Made by a program: the position numbers and the translations under genes. The notes under the pieces are model-generated. The model saw only the letters and a program-made list of their open reading frames with translations, searched no databases and was not told the origin of the DNA. A DNA stretch of 64,000 bases, from positions 416,128-480,127 of the forward strand of contig JABHIE010000031.1 in the NCBI GenBank assembly GCA_018671175.1, given 5' to 3'. Origin of the DNA: Planctomycetota bacterium. Lineage in GTDB: Bacteria > Planctomycetota > UBA1135. Positions within the stretch are counted from its first letter, which is position 1. Every line of letters begins with the position of its first letter. Shown in pieces: positions 38,127 to 47,059 of the stretch.

Positions 38127-39577
38127 GTGCGACGACGCCAGAAAACAAAGAAGGCAAGCAGAATGGCAAAGGACGGCAATAAAGCGATCTTTTGCAAAAG
38201 CTGTTTACGAGTGTCACTCACCAATCGAAAAGGTCGATCGTGAATGGAGCGCAAGCCACCATAATTCTCATCGGCTCCACGCAACCAGCGGAAAGCGGAA
38301 ACTAAAAACTCGCGTTGAAATCGTATTTCATGGCCACGGAAAGCATGTGCGGAGCCAAGTAAAAAGATACGCCCATTTTCTGAATCAGAGGTCGGAAAAA
38401 GAGGCTCGCTTACCGCGCAAAGCCCCGTGATGCCAGAAGGCTCAAGCTGGCCGGGCTCAAGGTCTTGGTCGAGATCAACCCATGCGCGATTGGAACTCCA
38501 GACAATCCGTTCTCGAAGGAAGCCCCCTTGAGCCGCTTGTAGTTGAATTGGCCGCGACCCCGGAAATAGCAAAGAGCGGCCTGCAACGGCCATCTGGCGC
38601 GTGACAGGATGGGAGCTTGAAATTTGCTTAGGAGGAATCTCGAGCCGGCCACACTCTGGTGCGCCAATCACCTGGCGCCATGGGGCGCAGACCAGCCCTT
38701 CTTGGAGTGCTATTCCGCGAGGCTGGAGAAGCTGATTCCAGAACTCGAGGCTGCCTGCGTGGCTTCCGTAGCCAAGCCCGAGGAACATAGGCATGCCATC
38801 TGTGACCCAAAGTTTGACGCGTTCGGCCATGCTTGGGAGCATTGCGGAAAGTTGGCCGGGGACGACCAAGATATCTAAGTCAGCGGGCCAATCGGCATCT
38901 CGCAGCTCAATGGGCTCAAAGCCCTCGTCGCGAAGGAGCTGAACAAATGGCGCCAGGGAAGCATGAGTGATCGTGTCTTGCTCGGAAGTAAGCAGCAGGC
39001 CAACTAACGGGGTGTCGTCTGCCGAAAGCGATAAAGCGGAGTCACCTAAAGCGGCATCTAATCTTTCCTGAACCAACCGTGCCGGTGCGCCTTTGGAAGT
39101 TGGTTCGGTTGTGAGGAAAACCTCTTCGAATCGAATCATGCGTCTCGCATCTGGCGTTTCAAGGAAAAGCAAATCTCCCTGCTGACGCTCGAGTCGCTCG
39201 CGCGCATTTTGGATGGACACCAAAGATGTCGACGGCTCAAGAATCGTGATTTCGAGCTGCCCCTTTGCCTCGATGCGTGCGTCTTGGAGAAGAGTGCGCA
39301 TCCGAGAAAACGCCTTTGGGTAAACCGAGGCGCCCTGAATGAGCAAGCGGTCTTCTTCGGGGAAAAGGAACGCTGTCAAACGCGACCCTGGCGGTAAAGA
39401 TGCAAGGGCTTGAACTGTGCGCGGGCTGAGTGAATCTTGACCTTGGCTGGAAAGGTCAAACCGTAATCGACTGTGAGGGGCTTCCGCCCAGCGCAAAACA
39501 CCGATGAGCAAGGCAAGGCCTAAGAGACCAGCGCATAGCGTTAGCAATAAGAGAAGTGGTCGCCGGAAAGAATTCAT
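38123..39577 (-). CDS. GldG-like ABC-associated periplasmic/membrane protein
   Basis: N- and C-terminal TM; RFDLSSQGQDSLSPRTVQALASL and DILVVPGQL signatures of the Gldg family. Confidence 0.78.
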   Translation of the reverse strand: MNSFRRPLLLLLTLCAGLLGLALLIGVLRWAEAPHSRLRFDLSSQGQDSLSPRTVQALASLPPGSRLTAFLFPEEDRLLIQGASVYPKAFSRMRTLLQDARIEAKGQLEITILEPSTSLVSIQNARERLERQQGDLLFLETPDARRMIRFEEVFLTTEPTSKGAPARLVQERLDAALGDSALSLSADDTPLVGLLLTSEQDTITHASLAPFVQLLRDEGFEPIELRDADWPADLDILVVPGQLSAMLPSMAERVKLWVTDGMPMFLGLGYGSHAGSLEFWNQLLQPRGIALQEGLVCAPWRQVIGAPECGRLEIPPKQISSSHPVTRQMAVAGRSLLFPGSRPIQLQAAQGGFLRERIVWSSNRAWVDLDQDLEPGQLEPSGITGLCAVSEPLFPTSDSENGRIFLLGSAHAFRGHEIRFQREFLVSAFRWLRGADENYGGLRSIHDRPFRLVSDTRKQLLQKIALLPSFAILLAFFVFWRRRT

Positions 39578-40317
39578 GGGAGCCACCTGCGGGAGGCTAA
39601 GCGGACCCATGTTAAGTAAAGAAAGAAAACTGTAGTCGCAAGCAAATAGACCAACGGGTAGGTATCAAGAACACCCGCTGAAAATGTGGTGTCTAAGAAC
39701 TGCGTCAAGTGAATGGACCTCGCGATTTCACCGGCCAAGCCGGGGCTACCTTGTAAAAGCTCAGGTAAAAAGAGGAGCGCGTAATTCATGGCCGCCCCAC
39801 CGCCAGCGGCGAGAACGAGATTGCCCCCCCATGCCGAAGCGAACATCCCGGTTGCCAAAAACAGAAAGGATGTCAAGAGCGCACCAAGGAGGCCACCGGC
39901 AATCGCGCCCCACGGCATGGGAGCGCCAGCGGATGCCAAGAAAAGGAAGAGTGCAAAAACGCCACCCCAGAAGACTAAGAAGAAAAGGCAAACGGCAACA
40001 TATTTGGCAAGGATAACTTGGATGTCACGGATGGGCGCCGTCAGCAAAGGCTCAAGTGTGCCCAGACGATGTTCCTCGGCAAATAAACGCAGTGTGAGCA
40101 ATGGTGGAAAAGATGGAAGCAACAGCCAGACGAGCAAACCGCTGCCGAACAGGAAGGACGGAAGCAGAGAGAGGTCATTCTGGATCATGGGTGAATCAAG
40201 AATGAATAGGAAGAACAAACCGTTGAGAGCAAACCATGCGGCCAGCAAACCCCAAAGGAATGGGGAAATGACCATCGAGAGAAGCTCACGCCTGAGGAGG
40301 GCGAAAAAAGGTCTCAT
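39574..40317 (-). CDS. ABC-2 type permease (GldF-like)
   Basis: Six-TM pattern, TLRLFAEEHRLGTLEPLLTAPIRDIQVILAKY motif. Confidence 0.85.
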   Translation of the reverse strand: MRPFFALLRRELLSMVISPFLWGLLAAWFALNGLFFLFILDSPMIQNDLSLLPSFLFGSGLLVWLLLPSFPPLLTLRLFAEEHRLGTLEPLLTAPIRDIQVILAKYVAVCLFFLVFWGGVFALFLFLASAGAPMPWGAIAGGLLGALLTSFLFLATGMFASAWGGNLVLAAGGGAAMNYALLFLPELLQGSPGLAGEIARSIHLTQFLDTTFSAGVLDTYPLVYLLATTVFFLYLTWVRLASRRWLP

Positions 40318-41261
40318 GCTGTCGCCTCGCGGTTGCGAATTAAATCGGAAAAAACATCTTCTAGGGAGTAGCTCTCAATCGCCGCACTCTCAACCGCAAA
40401 GCCTTGCATCACCCACCAAGTGACGAGATCAGACCAGTCAGCGGAATTTGACTCTAAGGTGAAGCGGAGGGAATCTGCGTTGCCCTCTTTGGCAATCAAG
40501 GAGAAATCAGGCGACAAGGGTGAGCGAGCCCACTCAAGGGCGGCCTCGGGCGATGGCACTGCAAATGTAATCCGCATCGACTGCCCGTGCCCAGCTAGGG
40601 CATGCAACTCAGGAAGGGTTCCCTCAGCAAGCGTTTGCCCCTTATGTAGAACCAATATGCGATCGGCAATAGGCTCAACTTCTGCCAAGACATGACTTGA
40701 AAATAGGATTGCTTTCCCGTCTAGAGCCAACTCTTGGAGCATGTTGCGGAAATCTTGCCGCTGCAATGGGTCAAGGCCCGCGAAAGGCTCATCAAGCAAT
40801 AGTGCAGGTGGGTCTGCCAAAAGTGCATCGGCAAGCCCTACGCGCTGGCGGAAGCCCTTGGACAAATGCCCGAAAGACTGTTTTAGTCTTGGCGTGAGGC
40901 CTAATCGAGTTGAAAGTGAAGCAATCGCTCGCTTACTTTGCATGCGTGAAAGCCCCTTGAGGCCCGCTCGGTACGCTAGATATTCTGCAACGCGCAGCTC
41001 AGGCGGCGCGACAAAACGCTCAGGCAAATAGCCTGTTGAGCGGCGAGCTGAAAGTGAGTCATCGACCAAATCATGCTGATCAATTGCAGCATGGCCACCA
41101 CTAGGTGGCATAAACCCAGAAAGAATACGCAGTGTCGTGCTTTTGCCAGCCCCATTAGGCCCCAGGAAGCCAAGAATTTCACCTGGCGCGACCGAAAAAC
41201 TTAAATCGACAACCGCCCGAAGCGATCCATAAGATTTGTAGAGCTGCTTTGCTTGAATCAA
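40314..41261 (-). CDS. ABC transporter ATP-binding protein (GldA-like)
   Basis: GPNGAGKSTTLRILSG, LSKGFRQRVGLADALLADPPALLLDEPFAGLDP. Confidence 0.92.
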   Translation of the reverse strand: MIQAKQLYKSYGSLRAVVDLSFSVAPGEILGFLGPNGAGKSTTLRILSGFMPPSGGHAAIDQHDLVDDSLSARRSTGYLPERFVAPPELRVAEYLAYRAGLKGLSRMQSKRAIASLSTRLGLTPRLKQSFGHLSKGFRQRVGLADALLADPPALLLDEPFAGLDPLQRQDFRNMLQELALDGKAILFSSHVLAEVEPIADRILVLHKGQTLAEGTLPELHALAGHGQSMRITFAVPSPEAALEWARSPLSPDFSLIAKEGNADSLRFTLESNSADWSDLVTWWVMQGFAVESAAIESYSLEDVFSDLIRNREATA

Positions 41262-41285
41262 GAGTAAGCCGAGGTAGGGGGAAAC

Positions 41286-41327
41286 GACAAGGCGGAGTCA
41301 AGGGTAAAGCCCCCGACCCCGCTCGTC
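41286..41327 (-). terminator. Imperfect long hairpin downstream of dnaK
   Basis: Minus-strand GACGAG(C)GGGGTC arm pairs with GACTCCGCCTTGTC arm (about 13 bp with a bulge and G:U pairs); weak U-tract. Confidence 0.4.
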
Positions 41328-41340
41328 TTGAAAAGGAAGG

Positions 41341-43230
41341 CTATTCCTTTACTTCATAGTCAGCATCGACCACTTGGTCGCCTGAATCTTGAGGATTTTG
41401 CGGCGCCCCCTCTGGACCACCTGCTGGTGCACCCGCCGTTTGGTAGAGCTTCTCACCGACCTTAGACAAGACCTCTTGAAGCTCGGCCACCTGAGCGTCG
41501 AGCTGAGAAAGGTCATCGCCTTTGAGGAGCTCCTCTAGGGCATCAGCCTTTTCCTCGACTAACTTGCGGTCGTCTTCTTCGATTTTGTCTTCGTGGTCTT
41601 TGAGCATTTTGCGGGCTTGCCATGCGGCTTGATCCGCTGCGTTGCGCTGATCTGCGATAGCCTTTGCAGCCTCATCTTGTTCTTTGAAACGCTCGGCCTC
41701 TTCTTGCATGCGCTCAATGTCTTCTTCGGTGACACCAGTAGATTGCTCAATTTTGACTTTATGTTCTTTGCCAGTGGCTTTGTCAGTGGCGGTTACATGC
41801 AAGATACCGTTAGAGTCAATGTCAAACTCGACCTCAATTTGCGGAACCCCACGAGGTGCGCTAGGCAAGCCATCAAGTTTGAAACGGTCAAGAGTGCGGT
41901 TGTCAGGCGCCATCGGGCGCTCGCCCTGCAAGACATGCACCTCAACCTCTGGTTGGTGATCTTGAGCTGTAGTAAAGACTTCTTTCTTGCTCGTAGGGAT
42001 GGTCGTGTTGCGCTCAATCAGCACCGACATGACGCGACCCATGGTTTCAATGCCAAGCGAGAGAGGCGTTACATCTAGAAGCACAAGGTCGTCAACATCA
42101 CCAGCCAAAACGCCACCCTGGATACTTGCACCCATGGCAACGACTTCGTCTGGGTTCATGGAGCGGTTGGCTTCGCGTTGAAAGACATCTTCGACAATCT
42201 CTTGCACCTTAGGGATGCGCGTTGAGCCCCCCACAAGCAAGACTTCGTCTACATCGGCTGGGCTTAACCCCGCATCTTTAAGAGCTTGGCGGCAAGGGAT
42301 CTTGCAACGCTCAAACAAATCGGCGCTGAGGCTTTCGAATTTGGCACGCGAAAGCGTCTGCATCAGGTGCTTAGGACCAGAGGCGTCAGCTGTGATGAAC
42401 GGCAGATTGATCTGGGTTTCAAGGCCCGCGCTCAACTCACATTTGGCCTTTTCGCAAGCCTCTTTGAGCCGCTGCAAAGCCATTGGGTCTTGACGCAAAT
42501 CAATGCCCTGATCTTTCTTGAACTCATCTGCAACGAAGTGAATCAACTCTTCGTCGAAATCATCGCCACCGAGATGAGTGTCGCCAGAAGTGGCAAGCAC
42601 TTCGAAAACGCCATCGCCGATGTCAAGGATGGAAACATCAAAAGTACCGCCACCTAGGTCAAAGACTGCGATCTTGCCGGAAGCTTTTTTGTCCATGCCG
42701 TAGGCGATTGCAGCAGCAGTTGGCTCGTTGATAATGCGGTCGACCTCGAGGCCAGCAATTTTGCCTGCATCTTTTGTGGCCTGACGCTGAGAATCATTGA
42801 AGTAGGCCGGCACGGTTACAACGGCGCGCGATACTTTCTCGCCAAGATAATCTTCGGCACATTCTTTTAGGTAGCCCAAGATGTAGCTTGAAATCTCTTC
42901 TGGGCTATATTCTTTACCATTGGCATTCACGCGAACGGGCTCGGATGCTGCGCCCACGACACCGTACGGCACCATTTTTTCTTCATCAGACACCTCTTCG
43001 TGACGGCGCCCCATGAAGCGTTTAATGGAAAACAAAGTGTTCGTTGGGTTGGTCACGGCCTGGCGCTTTGCCGGCCCACCGACCAATCGCTGGCCACCGT
43101 CTTGGAAAGCGACAACCGATGGGGTTGTACGCCCACCTTCTTTGTTAGGGATAATTTTGGCTTCGCCGCCTTCGAGGACAGCAACCACAGAGTTTGTGGT
43201 ACCAAGGTCAATTCCGATGATTTTGCTCAT
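41341..43230 (-). CDS. dnaK: Chaperone protein DnaK
   Basis: [47 protein letters not shown]-terminal [10 protein letters not shown]; internal ATG start. Confidence 0.98.
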   Translation of the reverse strand: MSKIIGIDLGTTNSVVAVLEGGEAKIIPNKEGGRTTPSVVAFQDGGQRLVGGPAKRQAVTNPTNTLFSIKRFMGRRHEEVSDEEKMVPYGVVGAASEPVRVNANGKEYSPEEISSYILGYLKECAEDYLGEKVSRAVVTVPAYFNDSQRQATKDAGKIAGLEVDRIINEPTAAAIAYGMDKKASGKIAVFDLGGGTFDVSILDIGDGVFEVLATSGDTHLGGDDFDEELIHFVADEFKKDQGIDLRQDPMALQRLKEACEKAKCELSAGLETQINLPFITADASGPKHLMQTLSRAKFESLSADLFERCKIPCRQALKDAGLSPADVDEVLLVGGSTRIPKVQEIVEDVFQREANRSMNPDEVVAMGASIQGGVLAGDVDDLVLLDVTPLSLGIETMGRVMSVLIERNTTIPTSKKEVFTTAQDHQPEVEVHVLQGERPMAPDNRTLDRFKLDGLPSAPRGVPQIEVEFDIDSNGILHVTATDKATGKEHKVKIEQSTGVTEEDIERMQEEAERFKEQDEAAKAIADQRNAADQAAWQARKMLKDHEDKIEEDDRKLVEEKADALEELLKGDDLSQLDAQVAELQEVLSKVGEKLYQTAGAPAGGPEGAPQNPQDSGDQVVDADYEVKE

Positions 43231-43275
43231 TTCTATTTTGTGCCCAAGTGGTATCACTTGCGGCGCGGATTAAGA

Positions 43276-43290
43276 GCAAGCTTCATGCCA
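43276..43290 (-). promoter_or_regulatory. Candidate sigma54 (RpoN) -24/-12 promoter for dnaK
   Basis: Minus strand TGGCATG-AAGC-TTGC fits TGGCAYR-N4-TTGC with correct GG/GC spacing, about 46 bp upstream of the dnaK ATG. Confidence 0.6.
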
Positions 43291-43297
43291 CACATTG

Positions 43298-43314
43298 TCT
43301 GCCAAATTGGCAGA
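43298..43314. promoter_or_regulatory. Perfect 17-bp palindrome upstream of the dnaK promoter candidate
   Basis: TCTGCCAA-A-TTGGCAGA. Confidence 0.55.
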
Positions 43315-43349
43315 ACCGCGCCAAGACCTGACAAAATAGGGCTTGCAGC

Positions 43350-44759
43350 CTATGAAATATCGTAATCGCGTAATTTTCGGTAGAGGGTGCGTTGGCCCAT
43401 GCCGAGTTGTTTTGCGGCTGCCGCGCGATTGCCAGAGGTGCCTTCGAGAGTAGCGCGGATCAAATCGGCCTCAACTTGAGCGAGGGTTTTGCCCGCCAAC
43501 TCATAGTGCGCATGCCCTGGCCCTAGTGCGGCAATCGGTGATTCCTTGACCGAGTCTTGACTTTCATCAGGGCTAGGCAAGGCATGGCGTTGCATAGCCA
43601 GCGGCAAGTCTTCAATACCAAGAAAACCGTCTTGGTCAAGGACGACCATCGATTCAAGAACATTGCGCAACTCACGCACATTGCCTGGCCAGTGGTGTAG
43701 AGCAAGTTGCTCGACGACCATGCCGTCCATGCCTTGAATAGGCTTGTCGTGTTTTTCAGCGAACTCGTGGCTGAAAACCTCGGCGAGAAGCGGCAAGTCA
43801 CTTAACCGATCGCGTAGTGGCGGCAAGGGGATGCCAACAACCGCCAAACGGTAATAAAGATCTTGACGGAATCGCCCCTCGTCAACTCTTGTCAAAAGGT
43901 GCTGGTTGGTCGCGGCCACAATACGGACATCAACAGGAATCTCATCATTTGACCCAACGGGCGTTACGACACCCTCTTCAAGAACGCGGAGCAACTTGGC
44001 CTGCATATCGAGAGGCATATCGCCAATTTCATCGAGGAACAAAGTGCCCCCATCGGCAAAAACGAACTTACCGTCTTTGCTGTTTTGCGCACCAGTAAAC
44101 GCACCTTTTGCATGCCCAAAGAGCTCACTTTCCATGAGGCTTTCTGTCAGGGCCGCACAGTTTACGGCGACAAAACGCCCTCTAGAACGCTGACTCAACT
44201 GGTGGACGGCACGAGCGACCAACTCTTTTCCAGTACCCGATTCACCTAGGAGCAAGACGGTCGCCATCGTGGGCGCAGCTCGACGAATGATGTCATAGAC
44301 GCCATTCATGGCATCGGAAGCCCCCACCATGCCCTCCATGCCATAGTGCTTGCCCAGAGTCGTGCGCAATTGCGTATTGTCAATCCGCAGGGCTCGATCT
44401 TCGAGTTCTTTTGCCACGCGCGCCAACAATTCATCCGCCAAAATCGGTTTTTGGATGTAATCCGCCGCGCCATGCCTCATGGCTTCTACGGCCGTTTCTA
44501 CAGATGAGTGCCCCGTAATCAAGAAAAACGATGTCTGCGGATGCCTCTCTTTGGCCTCGTGCATGAGCTCTAGGCCATTTCGGCCACCCAAAACAAGGTC
44601 GGTCAAAACAAGGTCAAACTCGCGCGCGCCCATTCGGTCGAGCGCAGAATCAGCGTCGTGAGCAAGCTGAACTTGGTAGCCCTCGGTCAGCAAGATATCC
44701 CGCATGGCTTCGCCGTGAGGGACATCATCTTCAACAATCAAAATGCGGGGAGTGCTCAT
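43350..44759 (-). CDS. NtrC-family sigma54-dependent response regulator
   Basis: Receiver domain LVLTDLVLGGRNG; GESGTGKELVARAVH, GAFTGA, Fis-type HTH at C-terminus. Confidence 0.95.
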   Translation of the reverse strand: MSTPRILIVEDDVPHGEAMRDILLTEGYQVQLAHDADSALDRMGAREFDLVLTDLVLGGRNGLELMHEAKERHPQTSFFLITGHSSVETAVEAMRHGAADYIQKPILADELLARVAKELEDRALRIDNTQLRTTLGKHYGMEGMVGASDAMNGVYDIIRRAAPTMATVLLLGESGTGKELVARAVHQLSQRSRGRFVAVNCAALTESLMESELFGHAKGAFTGAQNSKDGKFVFADGGTLFLDEIGDMPLDMQAKLLRVLEEGVVTPVGSNDEIPVDVRIVAATNQHLLTRVDEGRFRQDLYYRLAVVGIPLPPLRDRLSDLPLLAEVFSHEFAEKHDKPIQGMDGMVVEQLALHHWPGNVRELRNVLESMVVLDQDGFLGIEDLPLAMQRHALPSPDESQDSVKESPIAALGPGHAHYELAGKTLAQVEADLIRATLEGTSGNRAAAAKQLGMGQRTLYRKLRDYDIS

Positions 44760-45454
44760 CTTGGGAAAGTCAGCATAACTCGGGTGCCATGCTCAGGGCT
44801 AGAGTCAAGCGACAAATGACCGCCATGGGCTTCTAGGACACGCTTGACAGTCGGCAGGCCTAAGCCACTTCCGCCTGTTTTGGTTGAAAAGTAGGCCTCT
44901 TGGACGCGAGCGAGAGTTTCAGGAGACATCCCTGAACCGTTATCGACAACCTCAACATAGGCAAACGAATCGTCAAATCGTGTAAAGACACTAATTGCGC
45001 CGCCCTTCCCTTCGAAGGCTTGGCGAGCATTAATAATTATATTGAGCAAGGCCTGGCGAAAGCGTGCTGGGTCAAGCTGTAATGCGTCAGAGCCAGCGGC
45101 TAAAAAACTATCCAGTTGAATGCCCTCTTGCTCACATTCTGGTCGTGCGAATTGCAAGACTTCCTCAACCAAAGAATTAAGGCGTGCTGGCTCAAGAGCC
45201 ATGGAATCGGTGCGGGCGAATCTCAAAAAGTCTCTCAAGATGGTGTCGAGGCGGTTTACCTCGGTTCGCAAACTGGCTAGCCTTTTGCGGGAGCGAGCGG
45301 CTAAGGGCGTATCGTCTTGCCATGCACCCTCAAGGAGCGACAACTGCAAAGAAAGTGTGCTTAGAGGGTTTTTCAGCTCATGCGCAAGCCCACCGGCAAG
45401 GCTTGCCAAAGCCTCGGGGTCTAGCGGCGGTGCTTTTCTCGATTCCGGAACCAT
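44756..45454 (-). CDS. Soluble histidine kinase without sensor domain
   Basis: GGLAHELKNPLSTLSLQL H-box; NSLVEEVL, VVDNGSGMSPE, GGSGLGLPTVKRVLEAHGG; start overlaps by 4 bp into RR. Confidence 0.9.
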   Translation of the reverse strand: MVPESRKAPPLDPEALASLAGGLAHELKNPLSTLSLQLSLLEGAWQDDTPLAARSRKRLASLRTEVNRLDTILRDFLRFARTDSMALEPARLNSLVEEVLQFARPECEQEGIQLDSFLAAGSDALQLDPARFRQALLNIIINARQAFEGKGGAISVFTRFDDSFAYVEVVDNGSGMSPETLARVQEAYFSTKTGGSGLGLPTVKRVLEAHGGHLSLDSSPEHGTRVMLTFPR

Positions 45455-45514
45455 TTGAAAGGGGTTTCCCAGTCTGGGAGCCTTATACAATACCGCTTTC
45501 TTGCCCTGCCGCCC

Positions 45515-46591
45515 ATGCCTGCCCTCCCCCCCAAGTGGCAACTCGACTGCCCCACAGAGAATCAAGCCCTCGCGACTGAACTCGCGCAAGGGCGGCTTGT
45601 GGCCATGTTGACCGACACAGTGCCGGGGCTTGGTTGCTCAGTCGAGCTCCCTGATGCACGAGCGCGGATTGCAGCCCTCAAAGGCACACCCACCGATAAA
45701 CCGATTAGTGTGCATCTGCGCGGATTCGACGATTTGCGCCGGCTGATGCCTAAACCCCCACCCGGCCTGGCAAGTTGGTTTGAGCGGAACTATCCAGGCC
45801 CGTTTACCGTTTTGCTTCCAAAGCGGTGGCTCGAAATCCCTGAGTCGTGGCAGTGGCCTTGGCCTGCACTTGGAGTGCGATTACCCGATTTTCAACCTTA
45901 TCTTGATGCAGCGCCAGATTGGCAGTCGCCTCTTGTGATGACGAGCATCAATTATCATGGCGAACCTGCACGGCTTTCCAAGGATGACATTTGCAAATGG
46001 CTGGCCGATTATCCCGAAGTTGGGCAGGCACTTGAGCCATGGGCGCCACCATCCGGTGTGGCCTCTGGAATTCTTGACTTGACTGGCCTGCCCCTTTGGC
46101 GGCGAGAACCCATGAGCAAGCCTGGCCTCCCTGGTTTACGCGTTTTGGTCGTTTGCAGCGGAAACACTTGCCGCTCTCCGATGGCCGCCGCCCTTCTACG
46201 CGAAGCGCTTGCCGCCGCCTGGCAACTTTCGATAGATGACCTACCTCAATTGGGTTGGGTCATTGAATCAGCCGGGACGGGTGCTCTCTCAGGCGCCCCC
46301 ATCAGTCAGGGCTCGCTCTTAGCTGCAAACGAGCTAGGCATCGACTTGTCTCAGCATGGCGCACAGCTCCTGGACGAAGCCCTCAAGCGCCCCTGGGATA
46401 TTGTGTTAGGCATGGGCCAGCATCATTTGTCGAGTTTGGCTCCTGAATCAAGCGTTGACTTGTTTCACCCAAGTGGTCGAGCCATCGCTGACCCTTTTGG
46501 CGGGCCAATCGACGAGTATCGGCAATGTCGAGAGCAACTACGCGAAGCTGTGCAATTGCGTTGCGCTCTTTGGCAGCAATGGAAGAACTAG
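45515..46591 (+). CDS. Fusion: Sua5/YciO/YrdC domain plus low-molecular-weight (arginine?) phosphatase domain
   Basis: N-term LVAMLTDTVPGLGCSV...KPISVH; C-term VVCSGNTCRSPMAAALL P-loop and DPFGGPIDEYRQC. Confidence 0.88.
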   Translation: MPALPPKWQLDCPTENQALATELAQGRLVAMLTDTVPGLGCSVELPDARARIAALKGTPTDKPISVHLRGFDDLRRLMPKPPPGLASWFERNYPGPFTVLLPKRWLEIPESWQWPWPALGVRLPDFQPYLDAAPDWQSPLVMTSINYHGEPARLSKDDICKWLADYPEVGQALEPWAPPSGVASGILDLTGLPLWRREPMSKPGLPGLRVLVVCSGNTCRSPMAAALLREALAAAWQLSIDDLPQLGWVIESAGTGALSGAPISQGSLLAANELGIDLSQHGAQLLDEALKRPWDIVLGMGQHHLSSLAPESSVDLFHPSGRAIADPFGGPIDEYRQCREQLREAVQLRCALWQQWKN

Positions 46592-46597
46592 CGGGGC

Positions 46598-47050
46598 TTA
46601 CTCTGCCCACAAAGCAACGGCGGCAGCGCCCGTTGCAGCTTGAAGGAGTCGTTCGCGGAAGACGGCGTCACGCAGTCGTCGGGCGATCTCGGTCAAGGTG
46701 CGCACATGGGCCAATTTTTCGTGGCGAGGGACCAAGAGCATGACCACAACACGGGCTGGCTTGGCGTCCATGGAGTCGAACTCGATACCAGCAGGAAAAA
46801 GTGCAAGAGCCGCAACCATCTTGTCAAGATTTTCTAAGGCAGCGTGCGGCACGGCAACGCCATCTTCCATGCCCGTAGAGACAGAACGCTCACGGGCAAT
46901 CAAAGCGGCTTTGGCCTCAGAGACTCGGTTTGCGTCGAGCAAGCCTGCCTTAGCGACGGCATCGACCATCTGCTCGAGCAAAGCCCATTTGTCATCGACC
47001 TCAGGGGAGAGAAGGATGGTGTCAGCGTGAAGTTGATCGGCGAGAGCCAT
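46598..47050 (-). CDS. PTS EIIA (Ntr/Fru-type) domain protein
   Basis: ALIARERSVSTGMEDGVAVPHAALENL typical EIIA-Fru/Ntr active-site His region. Confidence 0.88.
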   Translation of the reverse strand: MALADQLHADTILLSPEVDDKWALLEQMVDAVAKAGLLDANRVSEAKAALIARERSVSTGMEDGVAVPHAALENLDKMVAALALFPAGIEFDSMDAKPARVVVMLLVPRHEKLAHVRTLTEIARRLRDAVFRERLLQAATGAAAVALWAE

Positions 47051-47059
47051 AACGAAATC

